Source: JAYZDP01 sp036337765
GTDB taxonomy: Bacteria > Acidobacteriota > Thermoanaerobaculia > Multivoradales > Multivoraceae
Length of the DNA stretch: 34,183 nucleotides
Direction of reading: 5' to 3'
Assembly (NCBI GenBank): GCA_036337765.1
Contig: JAYZDP010000160.1
Location: 1 to 34,183 of the forward strand
How positions within the stretch are numbered: position 1 is the first letter of the stretch; each line of letters starts with the position of its first letter. The position numbers were made by a program, and so were the translations under genes. A model generated the notes under the pieces. It made no database searches. It was not told the DNA's origin and saw only the letters and a program-made list of their open reading frames with translations. Shown here piece by piece: positions 1-7,492 of the stretch.

Positions 1-474
1 CGCGATGCGCTCACGTAGTACCGAGACGAAGTACCCCATTACGTGCTGCAGCGGGCTGAGCACGCCGAACAGAAACGGGTAGAGGTTGCTTTCACTGACC
101 TTGTAGCGCAGCTGACCGGTGACCCCGGTCGTGAGGTTGTCCTTGGTGACAGCCTCGATCGTGTCCTGCTGCTTGGTCGGGTCCCACACGATGTCGACCG
201 CCTGGGTGGCGACCGAGACCTTGTGGACCCTCTGCCAGGGCATCTTCATGTACGGCCCGCCCGGCGGAATCACCCGGACCTGGGGATAGCGGTAGCGCTC
301 CCGCTCGTCATCGCTGAGCATCGGATCCTCCGCTGGCTCGCCACCGAGCCGTTCGGCCCGTCCGAAGCTCGTCTTGACGGCCCGCTCGTCGGGGCGAACC
401 GTGAAAAAGCCACGGATTCCGACCCGGATGACGAAATAGACCAACAGACCGAGCAGGAAGGTGAACAGACTCAT
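1..474 (-). CDS. SPFH/Band 7 (stomatin/prohibitin-like) membrane protein, 3' end cut by window edge
   Basis: The reading frame is open from an ATG at 474 to the left edge (158 codons, no stop). The N-terminus has one hydrophobic segment (about residues 3-24, FLLGLLVYFVIRVGIRGFF) followed at once by VRPDERAVKTSFGR, the usual start of a Band 7 domain, where the protein leaves the membrane and faces the periplasm or forms a membrane-bound ring. Later stretches (a PPG turn, MPWQRVHKVSV, then the TxDN.T region) also fit SPFH proteins. A GGGAG ribosome site (482-486 on the plus strand) sits 7 nt before the start. The gene follows the FAD oxidoreductase by 31 nt on the same strand, so it is probably cotranscribed. 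SPFH proteins scaffold proteases or organise membrane domains; the partner here is unknown. HflK/HflC or a stomatin are alternatives the missing C-terminus would settle. Confidence 0.8.
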   Translation of the reverse strand, partial: MSLFTFLLGLLVYFVIRVGIRGFFTVRPDERAVKTSFGRAERLGGEPAEDPMLSDDERERYRYPQVRVIPPGGPYMKMPWQRVHKVSVATQAVDIVWDPTKQQDTIEAVTKDNLTTGVTGQLRYKVSESNLYPFLFGVLSPLQHVMGYFVSVLRERIA

Positions 475-505
475 AGCAGAGCTCCCAACGTGCGAAGTGT
501 ACGCC

Positions 506-1747
506 TCAAGCGTCGTCCTCGAACTCTTCCTCTTTCAGACGAAACGCTCGTGCCAGGGCCGGGTCGTCTTCGACGCCGAGCACGCGATTGGCGATGTACT
601 CGCCGAGAACGGGGCCGAACTTGAAGCCCTCGGCCGAGCCGCCGCCGGTGATCCAGACGTTGTCGAAGTCGGGATGCGCGTCGACGATGAAGTTCGAGTC
701 CACGCTCGACTCGTAGTGGCACGCGCGTGTTTCGTTGATCGGCGCCCCCGCGAGATCGGGGAAATGCAGGTCCAGGATCTCCCGCGGCCTATCGTGATAC
801 TCCAGCGGGATCCAGCGGTCGCTCAGGTCGGGGTCTTCGGGCGGGCGGCCGCCCGTGCGCACGCGGAAGCCACGGTGATCGGGTCCTAGTGCCGGCCATC
901 CAGTGGCGCCAGGAACGCCCCAGCTGGGCATGTTGGGGAAGCGGAAGCGCTGGTCGGGGATCGCGAAATAGAACGTGTGGCCGATCGAGGTGCGCAGCCG
1001 CTTGCCCATGAGTTGGGGAAAGAGCTTCGGATACCACGGGCCGCCGGCGAAGACGAAACTCGCCGCGGCCAACGAGTCGGCGGTGTCGACCCCGATATCC
1101 AGCAGGAGCCGCCCGTCACGGCGCCCAAGGCGGGCGCGGCCGATTCGAAAGACGCCGCCTTCGTCCCTGAACACCCGCGTCACGGTGCCTATCGCGCGAC
1201 GTGCACGCACGACTCCCGCATCGGCCTCGTAGAGGCCGACGACCAGATTCTCGTAGCGGATCCAGGGCCAGCGCCGGCGCACCTCGTCTGGGTCGAGCAC
1301 TTCGTAGGCTGCGCCGATAGCGTCCCAGTTGGCGCGTGTGTCCTCGACGTAGGGCGTGACCTCGTCACGCAGGATGAGATCGCCAGTGTTGTAGAAGAGC
1401 GGCTGGATCAGGCGATCCTCCAGCTCCATATCCCAGGCCTGCCAGCGCCTGATCGCATCCTTGGCCCAGACTGCCCACTGACGACCGTGCCGACGATCCC
1501 CGTAGGAGCTGCGCACGCCCCGCGTCTCTCCGCCCGACGTTGCCCGCGAGTTCGCGGGGCCGTAGGCGTCGACGACGGTCACCCTCGCGCCGAGGCGGCG
1601 CAGGTTCAGAGCGGTCCAGGCGCCAAACGCTCCTGCACCGATGACGACGACCTCAGGCGTCTGTCCCAGCGTCAAACGCGCCCCGGTCACCGACAGCCCG
1701 GCACCGACGCCGACACTCTTGAGAAACTGTCTGCGGTCGACGGCCAT
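506..1747 (-). CDS. Tat-exported FAD-dependent oxidoreductase, monomeric sarcosine oxidase-like (DAO family)
   Basis: 413 residues. Residues 4-10 (DRRQFLK) are a twin-arginine motif followed by a hydrophobic stretch, so the folded flavoprotein should be exported. The FAD dinucleotide-binding GxGxxG is at 37-42 (GAGAFG). The C-terminal part has a Cys at 343 followed by a DSNFIVDAHP stretch and then GFKFGPVLGE, which lines up with the monomeric sarcosine oxidase region that carries the covalent-flavin Cys (Cys315 in Bacillus MSOX). Members oxidise amines (sarcosine, glycine, other secondary or primary amines) to imines. The gene lies 6 nt after a cytochrome c gene, which makes a cytochrome-linked dehydrogenase more likely than an H2O2-forming oxidase; that is inference. 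The substrate cannot be read from sequence. The ATG at 1747 is chosen because it gives an intact Tat signal. Confidence 0.85.
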   Translation of the reverse strand: MAVDRRQFLKSVGVGAGLSVTGARLTLGQTPEVVVIGAGAFGAWTALNLRRLGARVTVVDAYGPANSRATSGGETRGVRSSYGDRRHGRQWAVWAKDAIRRWQAWDMELEDRLIQPLFYNTGDLILRDEVTPYVEDTRANWDAIGAAYEVLDPDEVRRRWPWIRYENLVVGLYEADAGVVRARRAIGTVTRVFRDEGGVFRIGRARLGRRDGRLLLDIGVDTADSLAAASFVFAGGPWYPKLFPQLMGKRLRTSIGHTFYFAIPDQRFRFPNMPSWGVPGATGWPALGPDHRGFRVRTGGRPPEDPDLSDRWIPLEYHDRPREILDLHFPDLAGAPINETRACHYESSVDSNFIVDAHPDFDNVWITGGGSAEGFKFGPVLGEYIANRVLGVEDDPALARAFRLKEEEFEDDA

Positions 1748-1753
1748 CTGGCG

Positions 1754-2200
1754 CTACTTCCGTCGTCTCGGCGCGCCTCGACCGAGCGCGATCTCGCTCA
1801 GGCTCGCCTCCGAGACGACTAGATCCACACCGCCAGACACGTAGCCGTTCAGGCTCAGAACGAAGGCCACGACATCGACATAGGCGTCGCGTGACAGGCC
1901 GCCGGGATCGTCTTCCGGCATCGTCGCCGACACCGACTTGAAAAGCTGCCACGCGGTCTGCCGGCGCCACGTCCAATCGAAGTCGTCACCTGAAAGCTCG
2001 CTAGTGGTGTGGCACTCCCCACAGGACAACTCGAAGGTGGCGCGACCCCTCGCCACCTGAGCCTCGGACACGAATCCCACGGCCGAGGCCCGACTCGGCG
2101 GAGCCACCGGATGCGCGTCCGCCGCGCCCCCTAACGCTGCACAGCCGGCGCACAACGACGCCGCTGCGAACGGGATCCATATGTAAGACTGCCGCTTCAT
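1754..2200 (-). CDS. Small exported c-type cytochrome (class I, single heme)
   Basis: 148 residues from the ATG at 2200. The frame stays open further upstream to 2305, but MKRQSYIW... begins a signal peptide and the extra stretch would overlap the divergent RidA-like gene. Residues 7-20 are hydrophobic and end in LCAGC, a weak lipobox; cleavage near ADA (27-29) by signal peptidase I is equally possible. The heme-binding motif CGECH is at 60-64 and the probable axial Met is Met94 in a SATMPEDDPGGLS stretch, typical of class I cytochromes. The protein is first in a minus-strand run, 6 nt before the Tat-exported FAD oxidoreductase, so it is the likely electron acceptor of that enzyme in the periplasm. 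The natural terminal oxidase is not in the window. Confidence 0.85.
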   Translation of the reverse strand: MKRQSYIWIPFAAASLCAGCAALGGAADAHPVAPPSRASAVGFVSEAQVARGRATFELSCGECHTTSELSGDDFDWTWRRQTAWQLFKSVSATMPEDDPGGLSRDAYVDVVAFVLSLNGYVSGGVDLVVSEASLSEIALGRGAPRRRK

Positions 2201-2237
2201 TCGTTTCAAGAGCCTTCCAGACGATGCCACACAAGAC

Positions 2238-2242
2238 TGAGG
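2238..2242 (+). promoter_or_regulatory. Ribosome-binding site that sets the RidA-like start
   Basis: GAGGT lies 8 nt before the ATG at 2251. The upstream in-frame ATG at 2224 has no such site and would put a polar stretch before the signal peptide, so 2251 is preferred. Confidence 0.6.
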
Positions 2243-2250
2243 TGCGCACG

Positions 2251-2748
2251 ATGACGCGACTGCTGTCGGTCCTGATTCTCCTGACTGCCGCAACGGTAGC
2301 GGCACAATCGGCTCCAGACGAAGTGGAGTTCTACGGCAACCCGAATTCTCCGATCTCGGGCGGCGTGATCATTCCCGCCAACCGCGCAACCGTCTGGACG
2401 AGCGGCACCGTACCGGGCGTCGCCGACCCGAACGCGAAGCGTGGCACGCGAGCGCGCTACGGAGACACCCGCACCCAGGCGGCCAGCATCCTGAAGCGCA
2501 TCGAGGCACAGCTCGCAGAGCAGGGGCTGACGATGCACGACGTCGTCTACATCCGCGCCTACCTCGTCCCGGATCCGCAAAACGACGACCGCATCGACAT
2601 GCAGGGCTGGTCAGCCGCCTTCGGAGAGGTCTTCGGCACCGACCAGAACCCGACCAAGCCGGCCCGCTCAACCGTCGGTGTGGCAGCGCTGGTCGTTGCC
2701 GACTGGCTGATCGAGATCGAAGCCTTCGCCGTCTTCCCCGAGAAATAG
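2251..2748 (+). CDS. Exported RidA (YjgF/YER057c/UK114) family protein
   Basis: 165 residues. Residues 1-18 (MTRLLSVLILLTAATVAA) form a signal peptide with an A-Q or A-A type cleavage site, unusual for RidA, which is normally cytosolic and about 128 residues. The active-site Arg of RidA (Arg105 in E. coli) matches Arg139 in PARSTVGV, and the Glu that positions water (Glu120) matches Glu155 in LIEIEAFAV, so deaminase chemistry on 2-imino/enamine acids looks intact. The gene is divergent from the cytochrome c/FAD amine-oxidase-like pair with only 50 nt between start codons, so a shared regulatory region is likely. I infer that it hydrolyses the imine product of that oxidase in the periplasm. 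Downstream, 26 nt separate it from the acyl-CoA dehydrogenase gene. Confidence 0.85.
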   Translation: MTRLLSVLILLTAATVAAQSAPDEVEFYGNPNSPISGGVIIPANRATVWTSGTVPGVADPNAKRGTRARYGDTRTQAASILKRIEAQLAEQGLTMHDVVYIRAYLVPDPQNDDRIDMQGWSAAFGEVFGTDQNPTKPARSTVGVAALVVADWLIEIEAFAVFPEK

Positions 2749-2774
2749 GTCGCCCTCACACTAAGGAGTGCACA

Positions 2775-4001
2775 TTGATCGACTTCGAGATCCCCGCAGA
2801 AACCAAGGTCATCCGACAGACGGTCCGTCAGTTCGTTCAGGAGCACTGCATCCCCGCGGAGGACGAGCTCGAGGAGCGCGGCCTCGCCGCGGTGCTACCT
2901 GAGCTTCGCGCCAAGGCCCGTGAGCAGGGCCTGTGGTGCCCGTTCATCCCCAAGGAGTACGGCGGCATGGGCCTTCGCCCGCTGGCCAACGCGCTGGTGC
3001 AGATGGAGCTCGGCGAGAGCATCCTCGGTGCTCACGCCCTCAACACCCAGGGTCCTGACGATGCCACCATGCTGACGCTGCTCGAGCACGGCACCGATCA
3101 CCAGAAAGAGACGTTCCTCAAGCCGCTCTTGAACGGCGAGAAGCGCATCTGCTACTCGATGACCGAGAAAGCGGCCGGCGCCGATGCCACCGGCATGCAG
3201 ACCGCCGCCGTTCAGGACGGCGACAACTACGTGCTGAACGGCGAGAAGTGGTTCAGCTCCTCAGCGAGCGTCGCCGACATCGCCGTCGTCATGGCTAAGA
3301 CCGATCCCGACGCGGCCCGCCACCGGCAGTTCTCGACCTTCATCGTCGAGCTTCCCAACCCGGGCTACAACATCATCCGCAACATCGCGAATATGAATCC
3401 GGAGACGCCGATTCGCGAGGCTCTCGGCGGCACCCACTCAGAGATCGAGATCAAGGATCTCGTCGTCCCAGCCGATAACCTGCTCGGCGGCCGCGGTAAC
3501 GGCTTCGCCATGGGTCAACACCGGCTCGCCTACGGCCGGCTTCGTCACGGCATGCACAACGTCGCCATGGCGCAGCGCGCGCTGGATCTGGCTGCGAAGC
3601 ACGTCACCGGCCGTACCACCTTCGGCAAGCGGCTCGCCGACCGCCAGGGTGTGCAGTGGATGCTCGCCGACTGCGCCTCGGAGCTCTACATGGCACGCCT
3701 GGTACTGCTGCACATCGCCTACAAGGCGGAGAACGGCATGGACCTGCGCCAGGAGAACTCCATCGCCAAGGTGTTTCTCGCCCATATGGTGCACAACGTG
3801 GTCGACACGGCTCTACAGCTGCACGGCGCCTTGGGTTACAGCCACGACACGCCGCTCGCCCGCTGGTACACCTCCGTGCGCAGCCAGAGACTGGTGGACG
3901 GGCCCGACGAGGTCCACCGCTGGCGTGTCGGCCGCAACGTGATCAAGGCCTACGAGCAGTTCGGCACGACCGCGCCGGCGGCCGGCGGCGACCTCCTCTA
4001 G
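2775..4001 (+). CDS. Acyl-CoA dehydrogenase (ACAD10/11-like)
   Basis: 408 residues from a TTG at 2775, chosen because AAGGAG (2763-2768) sits 6 nt before it and the product starts like other members. FAD-dependent alpha,beta-oxidation of an acyl-CoA in the cytoplasm. The flavin-contacting beta-domain motif is CYSMTEKAAGAD (127-138, compare YxxTEPxxGSD). The C-terminal domain has LHGALGYSHDTPLARW and then LVDGPDEVHRW near 373-383, the signature of the ACAD10/11 branch, in which an Asp stands where medium-chain enzymes have the catalytic Glu of YEGT. Length fits the family. It leads a plus-strand run with an exported unknown protein and two LLM oxidoreductases. Chain length or branching of the substrate is not readable. 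Confidence 0.9.
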   Translation: MIDFEIPAETKVIRQTVRQFVQEHCIPAEDELEERGLAAVLPELRAKAREQGLWCPFIPKEYGGMGLRPLANALVQMELGESILGAHALNTQGPDDATMLTLLEHGTDHQKETFLKPLLNGEKRICYSMTEKAAGADATGMQTAAVQDGDNYVLNGEKWFSSSASVADIAVVMAKTDPDAARHRQFSTFIVELPNPGYNIIRNIANMNPETPIREALGGTHSEIEIKDLVVPADNLLGGRGNGFAMGQHRLAYGRLRHGMHNVAMAQRALDLAAKHVTGRTTFGKRLADRQGVQWMLADCASELYMARLVLLHIAYKAENGMDLRQENSIAKVFLAHMVHNVVDTALQLHGALGYSHDTPLARWYTSVRSQRLVDGPDEVHRWRVGRNVIKAYEQFGTTAPAAGGDLL

Positions 4002-4049
4002 GCCGGCCTGGTACGCTTTGAGAACGCCCAACCTCACAAGGAGGCCACC

Positions 4050-5066
4050 ATGACCAGAGACAACGCTGAACGAGCAGCGGGGACCGCACTCGCACTGCTT
4101 CTCTGCTCAAGCGCTGCCTTCGGCGCCGCGGCCGCCGACAAAACCTGGACTACGCCGCGCAACGTGTACGGCCATCCCGACCTGCAGGGCGTCTGGGCCA
4201 ACAACAGCGCGACTCCCCTGCAGCGGCCCGAGATCCTCGGCGATCGAGCGGCCCTGACAGAGGCCGAGTTGGTGAAGCTCAAGGCCAAGGCGAACGAGCT
4301 CTTCTCGCTGGAAGCGGGTGACGCCGCCTTCGGCGACTCAGTTTTCAACGCCGCCCTCGCCGACGCCGAGTCCTTTACCTCCCGCGACAGCGGAACCGGC
4401 AACTACAACCAGTTCTGGCTCGCCGAGCGCGATTGGGACAACCGCACGTCGCTGATCGTCGATCCCCCGAACGGCCGCCTGCCCGAGATGACCGAGGAGG
4501 CGAAGGAGCTCGCCGCCGCCAGGCTCGCCGCTCGCAGACGGCCGGCCCATGGGCCTGAAGACCGCAGCCTCGGCGAGCGGTGCATCAGCTTCGGCGTGCC
4601 TCGCCTGGGCGCCGGCTACAACAGCTACTACCAGATCATCCAGTCGAAGGACCACGTTGTAATCGTCATGGAGATGATTCACGATGCGCGTGTCATTCCG
4701 ATCGCCGACAGGCCACGGCTACCCGACGACATCCGGCTCTGGCTCGGCGACGCGCGCGGCCACTGGGAGGGCGAAACGCTGGTGATCGAAACCCGGAACT
4801 TCTCCGAGAACGGGGGCTACCGGGGAGCCACGGGTGACCTCAAGCTCGTCGAGAGGCTCACCCGCGTCGGCGCTGACACGCTCGAGTACGTGGCTACGCT
4901 CGAAGATCCACAGACCTGGAGAGCGCCGTGGACGGCGATGATTCCACTCCGAAAATCCGAGGACGCGATCTTCGAGTACGCCTGCCACGAGGGCAACTAC
5001 GGCATGGAGGGCATCCTCGCCGGTGCCCGAGCTCAAGAGGCAGCGGCAAAGACCGCGTCGAAATAG
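4050..5066 (+). CDS. Exported protein of uncharacterised CHEGNY family, copy 1
   Basis: 338 residues. An N-terminal signal peptide (hydrophobic about 12-24, ending AAFGAAAA) is followed by the family start (NVYGHPDLQGVW). Conserved blocks in order: TSLIVDPPNGRLPEMT, GERCISFG, YNSYYQIIQSKDHVVIVMEM, HDARVIPI, WLGDARGHWEGETLVIETRN, LVERLTRV, PWT, and FEYACHEGNYGMEGILAGAR at the C-terminus. The same blocks occur in two other genes of this window (7493-8560 and 22655-23761). The mature part has only two Cys, the one in ERC and the one in YACHEGN, both shared with the other copies. From memory such proteins are annotated as hypothetical and are multiplied in Acidobacteriota; I know no assigned reaction. 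A good ribosome site (AAGGAGG, 4038-4044) precedes the ATG. A periplasmic enzyme or binding protein for small organic compounds is a guess. Confidence 0.85.
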   Translation: MTRDNAERAAGTALALLLCSSAAFGAAAADKTWTTPRNVYGHPDLQGVWANNSATPLQRPEILGDRAALTEAELVKLKAKANELFSLEAGDAAFGDSVFNAALADAESFTSRDSGTGNYNQFWLAERDWDNRTSLIVDPPNGRLPEMTEEAKELAAARLAARRRPAHGPEDRSLGERCISFGVPRLGAGYNSYYQIIQSKDHVVIVMEMIHDARVIPIADRPRLPDDIRLWLGDARGHWEGETLVIETRNFSENGGYRGATGDLKLVERLTRVGADTLEYVATLEDPQTWRAPWTAMIPLRKSEDAIFEYACHEGNYGMEGILAGARAQEAAAKTASK

Positions 5067-5084
5067 AGCGCTCGGGCAGTCTAG

Positions 5085-6152
5085 ATGGAGTTCTGGACCT
5101 CCACTGTCGCGGCCCCCACTCGCAGCGCGGCCTTCGCTGAGAGGGCCGAGTCCGACGGGTGGGACGGCATGCTGGTGGTGGACTCGCAGAACCTGTCGGG
5201 CGACCCCTACGTCTGCCTCGCACTGGCGGCAAGGGCAACCGACCGACTGGGCGTGGAAACTTCGGTGACGAACCCGGTCACCCGGCACGCGGCGGTCACC
5301 GCCTCTTCCGCACTCTCGGTCCAGCGGGTGTCGCGCGGTCGTATGGTGCTCGGCATAGGCCGCGGCGACAGCGCCTTGGCGCATCTCGGCAGAGCGCCGG
5401 CGAGGCTCGGTTGGTTCGAGGAGTACCTCGATAACCTGCAGACCTATCTCGGCGGCAAGGAAGTTCCGTTCGAGCGGGCGGGTGTGGCCGCCGAGGCCGC
5501 GCATCCGGTCGACACACTGAAGCTTGCTCACGCACCCTCGGCCAGCTCCATCCGCTGGATCGGTGAGGGGCCGAAAGTACCGGTCGAGGTCGCGGCCACC
5601 GGGCCGAAGGTGATCGGCATCGCGGCCCGCCACGCAGATCGCGTCATGTTGGCACTGGGCGCCGACCCAAAGCGGGTGGCGTGGGGCATCGAAACGGCTC
5701 GCCGAGCGGCGGCCGAGGCGGGGCGCGACCCGGAATCACTGAGGTTCGGCGCCTACATCAACGTCGTCTGCCATGAGGATCCGGCGACGGCCCGAGAGAT
5801 CGGGCGCGCGTCAACCGGGCTCTTCGCTCGCTTCTCGGCCATGTACGGCGAGGTCTCCGGGCCCGCCGACGAGGCCCAGTCGGAGGTGTTTCGCAACCTT
5901 CACGCTCGCTACGACATGAACGCGCACGGCCAACATGGCAGCCAACAGACCACCGCACTCACCGACGAGTTCATTGACGGCTACGCCATTGTGGGCGGTG
6001 CCGACCATTGCGTCGAGCGCTTCGAAACCCTCGTCGAGCTGGGACTCGACAAGTTCGCCGTGGCCGGTCCGAACCTCGCCGCGAAGCCACCCGAGGCACG
6101 CGAGGCCGCGGCGCAACTGACGAGCGAGGTCCTCCCGCGTCTGCGTGCTTGA
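5085..6152 (+). CDS. LLM-class (luciferase-like, F420- or FMN-dependent) oxidoreductase
   Basis: 355 residues. The fold is recognisable from the N-terminal strand plus helix (AFAERAESDGWDGMLVVDSQ), the TDRLGVETSVTNPVTRHAAV stretch lining the cofactor pocket, and the SRGRMVLGIGRGDSAL segment typical of bacterial luciferase and F420-dependent reductases. A late GYAIVGGADHCVERFETLVELGLDKF segment also matches. These enzymes use reduced FMN or F420; several close groups are called 5,10-methylenetetrahydromethanopterin reductases in error. No clear Shine-Dalgarno lies before the ATG at 5085, and the gap to the upstream gene is only 18 nt, so translation may depend on readthrough from it. The next gene, 41 nt later, encodes a second LLM enzyme with different sequence. 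The substrate is unknown. Confidence 0.85.
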   Translation: MEFWTSTVAAPTRSAAFAERAESDGWDGMLVVDSQNLSGDPYVCLALAARATDRLGVETSVTNPVTRHAAVTASSALSVQRVSRGRMVLGIGRGDSALAHLGRAPARLGWFEEYLDNLQTYLGGKEVPFERAGVAAEAAHPVDTLKLAHAPSASSIRWIGEGPKVPVEVAATGPKVIGIAARHADRVMLALGADPKRVAWGIETARRAAAEAGRDPESLRFGAYINVVCHEDPATAREIGRASTGLFARFSAMYGEVSGPADEAQSEVFRNLHARYDMNAHGQHGSQQTTALTDEFIDGYAIVGGADHCVERFETLVELGLDKFAVAGPNLAAKPPEAREAAAQLTSEVLPRLRA

Positions 6153-6192
6153 GTCGAGCCAGCTACGACAATCCCAACCCAGGAGCCCATTC

Positions 6193-7029
6193 ATGCGAAT
6201 CGGAGTTTCCCTCCCGGTCCGGGAGATGCGCGACGATCTCGGTGCCCTGAAGGACTTCGCCCAGACTGCCGAAGGGCTCGGCCTCACCCACCTTCGCGTG
6301 CCCGACCTGGTGCTGCGCCCGAAGAGCGGTCATCTGCACGAGCCGATGATGCTTCTGGCGTGGATTGCGGCCGCGACCAAGACCATCGAGCTCGTCCCCT
6401 CGGTGATCGTGCTGCCCTCGCGCCAGACCGCGCTCATCGCCAAGCAGGCGGCCGAGCTCGATTGCCTGTCCGGCGGTCGGCTTCGCTTCGCGATCGGCGT
6501 CGGCGGCAGTCGCGACGAATACGAGGCCATGGGCCAGGACTTCGCCACCCGCGGCGCTAGATGCGACGAACAGCTCGAACTGCTCCGACTGCTGTGGACT
6601 CAGGAGACGGTCGAGTACGTGGGTCGTTGGGACAGGGTCTCCAACGCCGGCCTCGACCCGCTGCCCGTGCAACGCCCGATTCCGGTCTGGATCGGCGCCC
6701 GCTCGGTGCCCAGCGCGCCTATCGTGCGCCGCATCGGCCGGTGGGCCGACGGCTATTTCGTGCTGTGTAGCCCGGAGGAGTTCCCGGTCGTGGACGGCGG
6801 CATCCGCATCGCAGCGGAGGCGGCCGGCCGTGACCCCAGCACGATCGGCACCGAGGCGGGGGTGGCGGTGGTAGGCCCGCGTGAGGACGAATGGAAGGAC
6901 CGCGTCAAGGGCTGGCGGAAGATCGGCCTCACTCACCTCTGCCTGCGCACGCTGGGAGGCGAGCTGTCGACGCCAGAGCACATGCGCAAGCTCGAAGAGG
7001 TCGTTGAACAGGTCCCAGTCCACGCCTAG
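6193..7029 (+). CDS. LLM-class (F420- or FMN-dependent) oxidoreductase, second copy
   Basis: 278 residues. The ATG at 6193 is chosen because AGGAG (6181-6185) is 7 nt before it and the product then starts MRIGVSLPVREMRDD, the usual first beta strand. TKTIELVPSVIVLPSRQTAL and GGRLRFAIGVGGSRDEYEAM are the typical luciferase-like cofactor-pocket segments, and RPIPVWIGARSVPSAP then RIGRWADGYF is the conserved late substrate-side region. The length (about 280) matches the TIGR03619-type F420 subgroup better than the longer luciferases, which I state from memory. It is only distantly similar to the preceding 355-residue LLM enzyme, so the pair is not a recent duplication. Being in tandem between two copies of an exported family suggests a shared pathway, function unknown. 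Confidence 0.85.
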   Translation: MRIGVSLPVREMRDDLGALKDFAQTAEGLGLTHLRVPDLVLRPKSGHLHEPMMLLAWIAAATKTIELVPSVIVLPSRQTALIAKQAAELDCLSGGRLRFAIGVGGSRDEYEAMGQDFATRGARCDEQLELLRLLWTQETVEYVGRWDRVSNAGLDPLPVQRPIPVWIGARSVPSAPIVRRIGRWADGYFVLCSPEEFPVVDGGIRIAAEAAGRDPSTIGTEAGVAVVGPREDEWKDRVKGWRKIGLTHLCLRTLGGELSTPEHMRKLEEVVEQVPVHA

Positions 7030-7077
7030 CTCGAATGCGGGAGCCGTCCTGCGGGCTACCTCGACGAACGCGAGCGG

Positions 7078-7083
7078 TATCCT
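7078..7083 (+). promoter_or_regulatory. Possible -10 element (TATCCT)
   Basis: TATCCT lies 46 nt before the start of the small gene at 7130, in a 100-nt gap. No convincing -35 is visible, so this is a weak call. Confidence 0.25.
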
Positions 7084-7129
7084 GTCCTTCACGGTCCACT
7101 CCACAGATCGCCCGCCAACGAGGTTTCAT

Positions 7130-7411
7130 ATGAGAACAACGGTTCGGGTCGAGAATCCGATGATGGGCGGCCTCCGGGTGGTCCGGGTAGCCATCGCGGA
7201 CATTGAGAGGATGCCAGCCACCGCCGGTGTTCAGGGAATGCTGAGCGGCGGCAGTGTCGAACCGATGGCCCAGATCCTCGCCATGCAGGAAATGCTGACG
7301 TTCGAGGATCTGCGTTATCTCGACGCCGAGGACGTCCCTGCCGGCAGCTTCAGCTACACCCCTCCCGACGGCGCGAGCGTGACCGAGCCCTTCGCCGGCG
7401 CTCAGAACTGA
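7130..7411 (+). CDS. Small hypothetical protein (93 residues)
   Basis: The ATG at 7130 is preferred over the more distant upstream starts in the same frame, because GAGG (7120-7123) lies 6 nt before it and the upstream frame overlaps the LLM gene out of frame. The product begins MRTTVRVENPMMGGLRVVRV, has no signal peptide or membrane segment, is rich in Met (8 residues including the start), and ends in an acidic, Pro/Gly-rich tail (PDGASVTEPFAGAQN). I recognise no family. It sits between the second LLM oxidoreductase and CHEGNY-family copy 2 and codon use resembles its neighbours, so it is probably real and part of the same run. Function unknown. Confidence 0.55.
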   Translation: MRTTVRVENPMMGGLRVVRVAIADIERMPATAGVQGMLSGGSVEPMAQILAMQEMLTFEDLRYLDAEDVPAGSFSYTPPDGASVTEPFAGAQN

Positions 7412-7440
7412 ATCAGCGCAGGACCCGACCCGGGCAGTGC

Positions 7441-7446
7441 TACCAT
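7441..7446 (+). promoter_or_regulatory. Possible -10 element (TACCAT)
   Basis: TACCAT lies 46 nt before the start at 7493, in the 81-nt gap after the small gene. The spacing to the start codon is the same as for the TATCCT element at 7078. No clear -35 is present. Confidence 0.25.
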
Positions 7447-7492
7447 TTTCCGCGCACACACTCATCTTCGAGACCTCGAGGAGGTCCCTCTC

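Noticed and set aside
977..1822. Long plus-strand open frame opposite the FAD oxidoreductase gene
   Set aside because: It is antisense to a clear flavoprotein with Tat signal and GxGxxG; product is Arg/Pro/Ala-rich without motifs. GC-rich DNA often leaves such frames open.
4719..5633. 304-codon minus-strand frame across CHEGNY copy 1 and the LLM gene
   Set aside because: It spans two genes on the other strand, has no ribosome site or domain, and has shadow-like composition.
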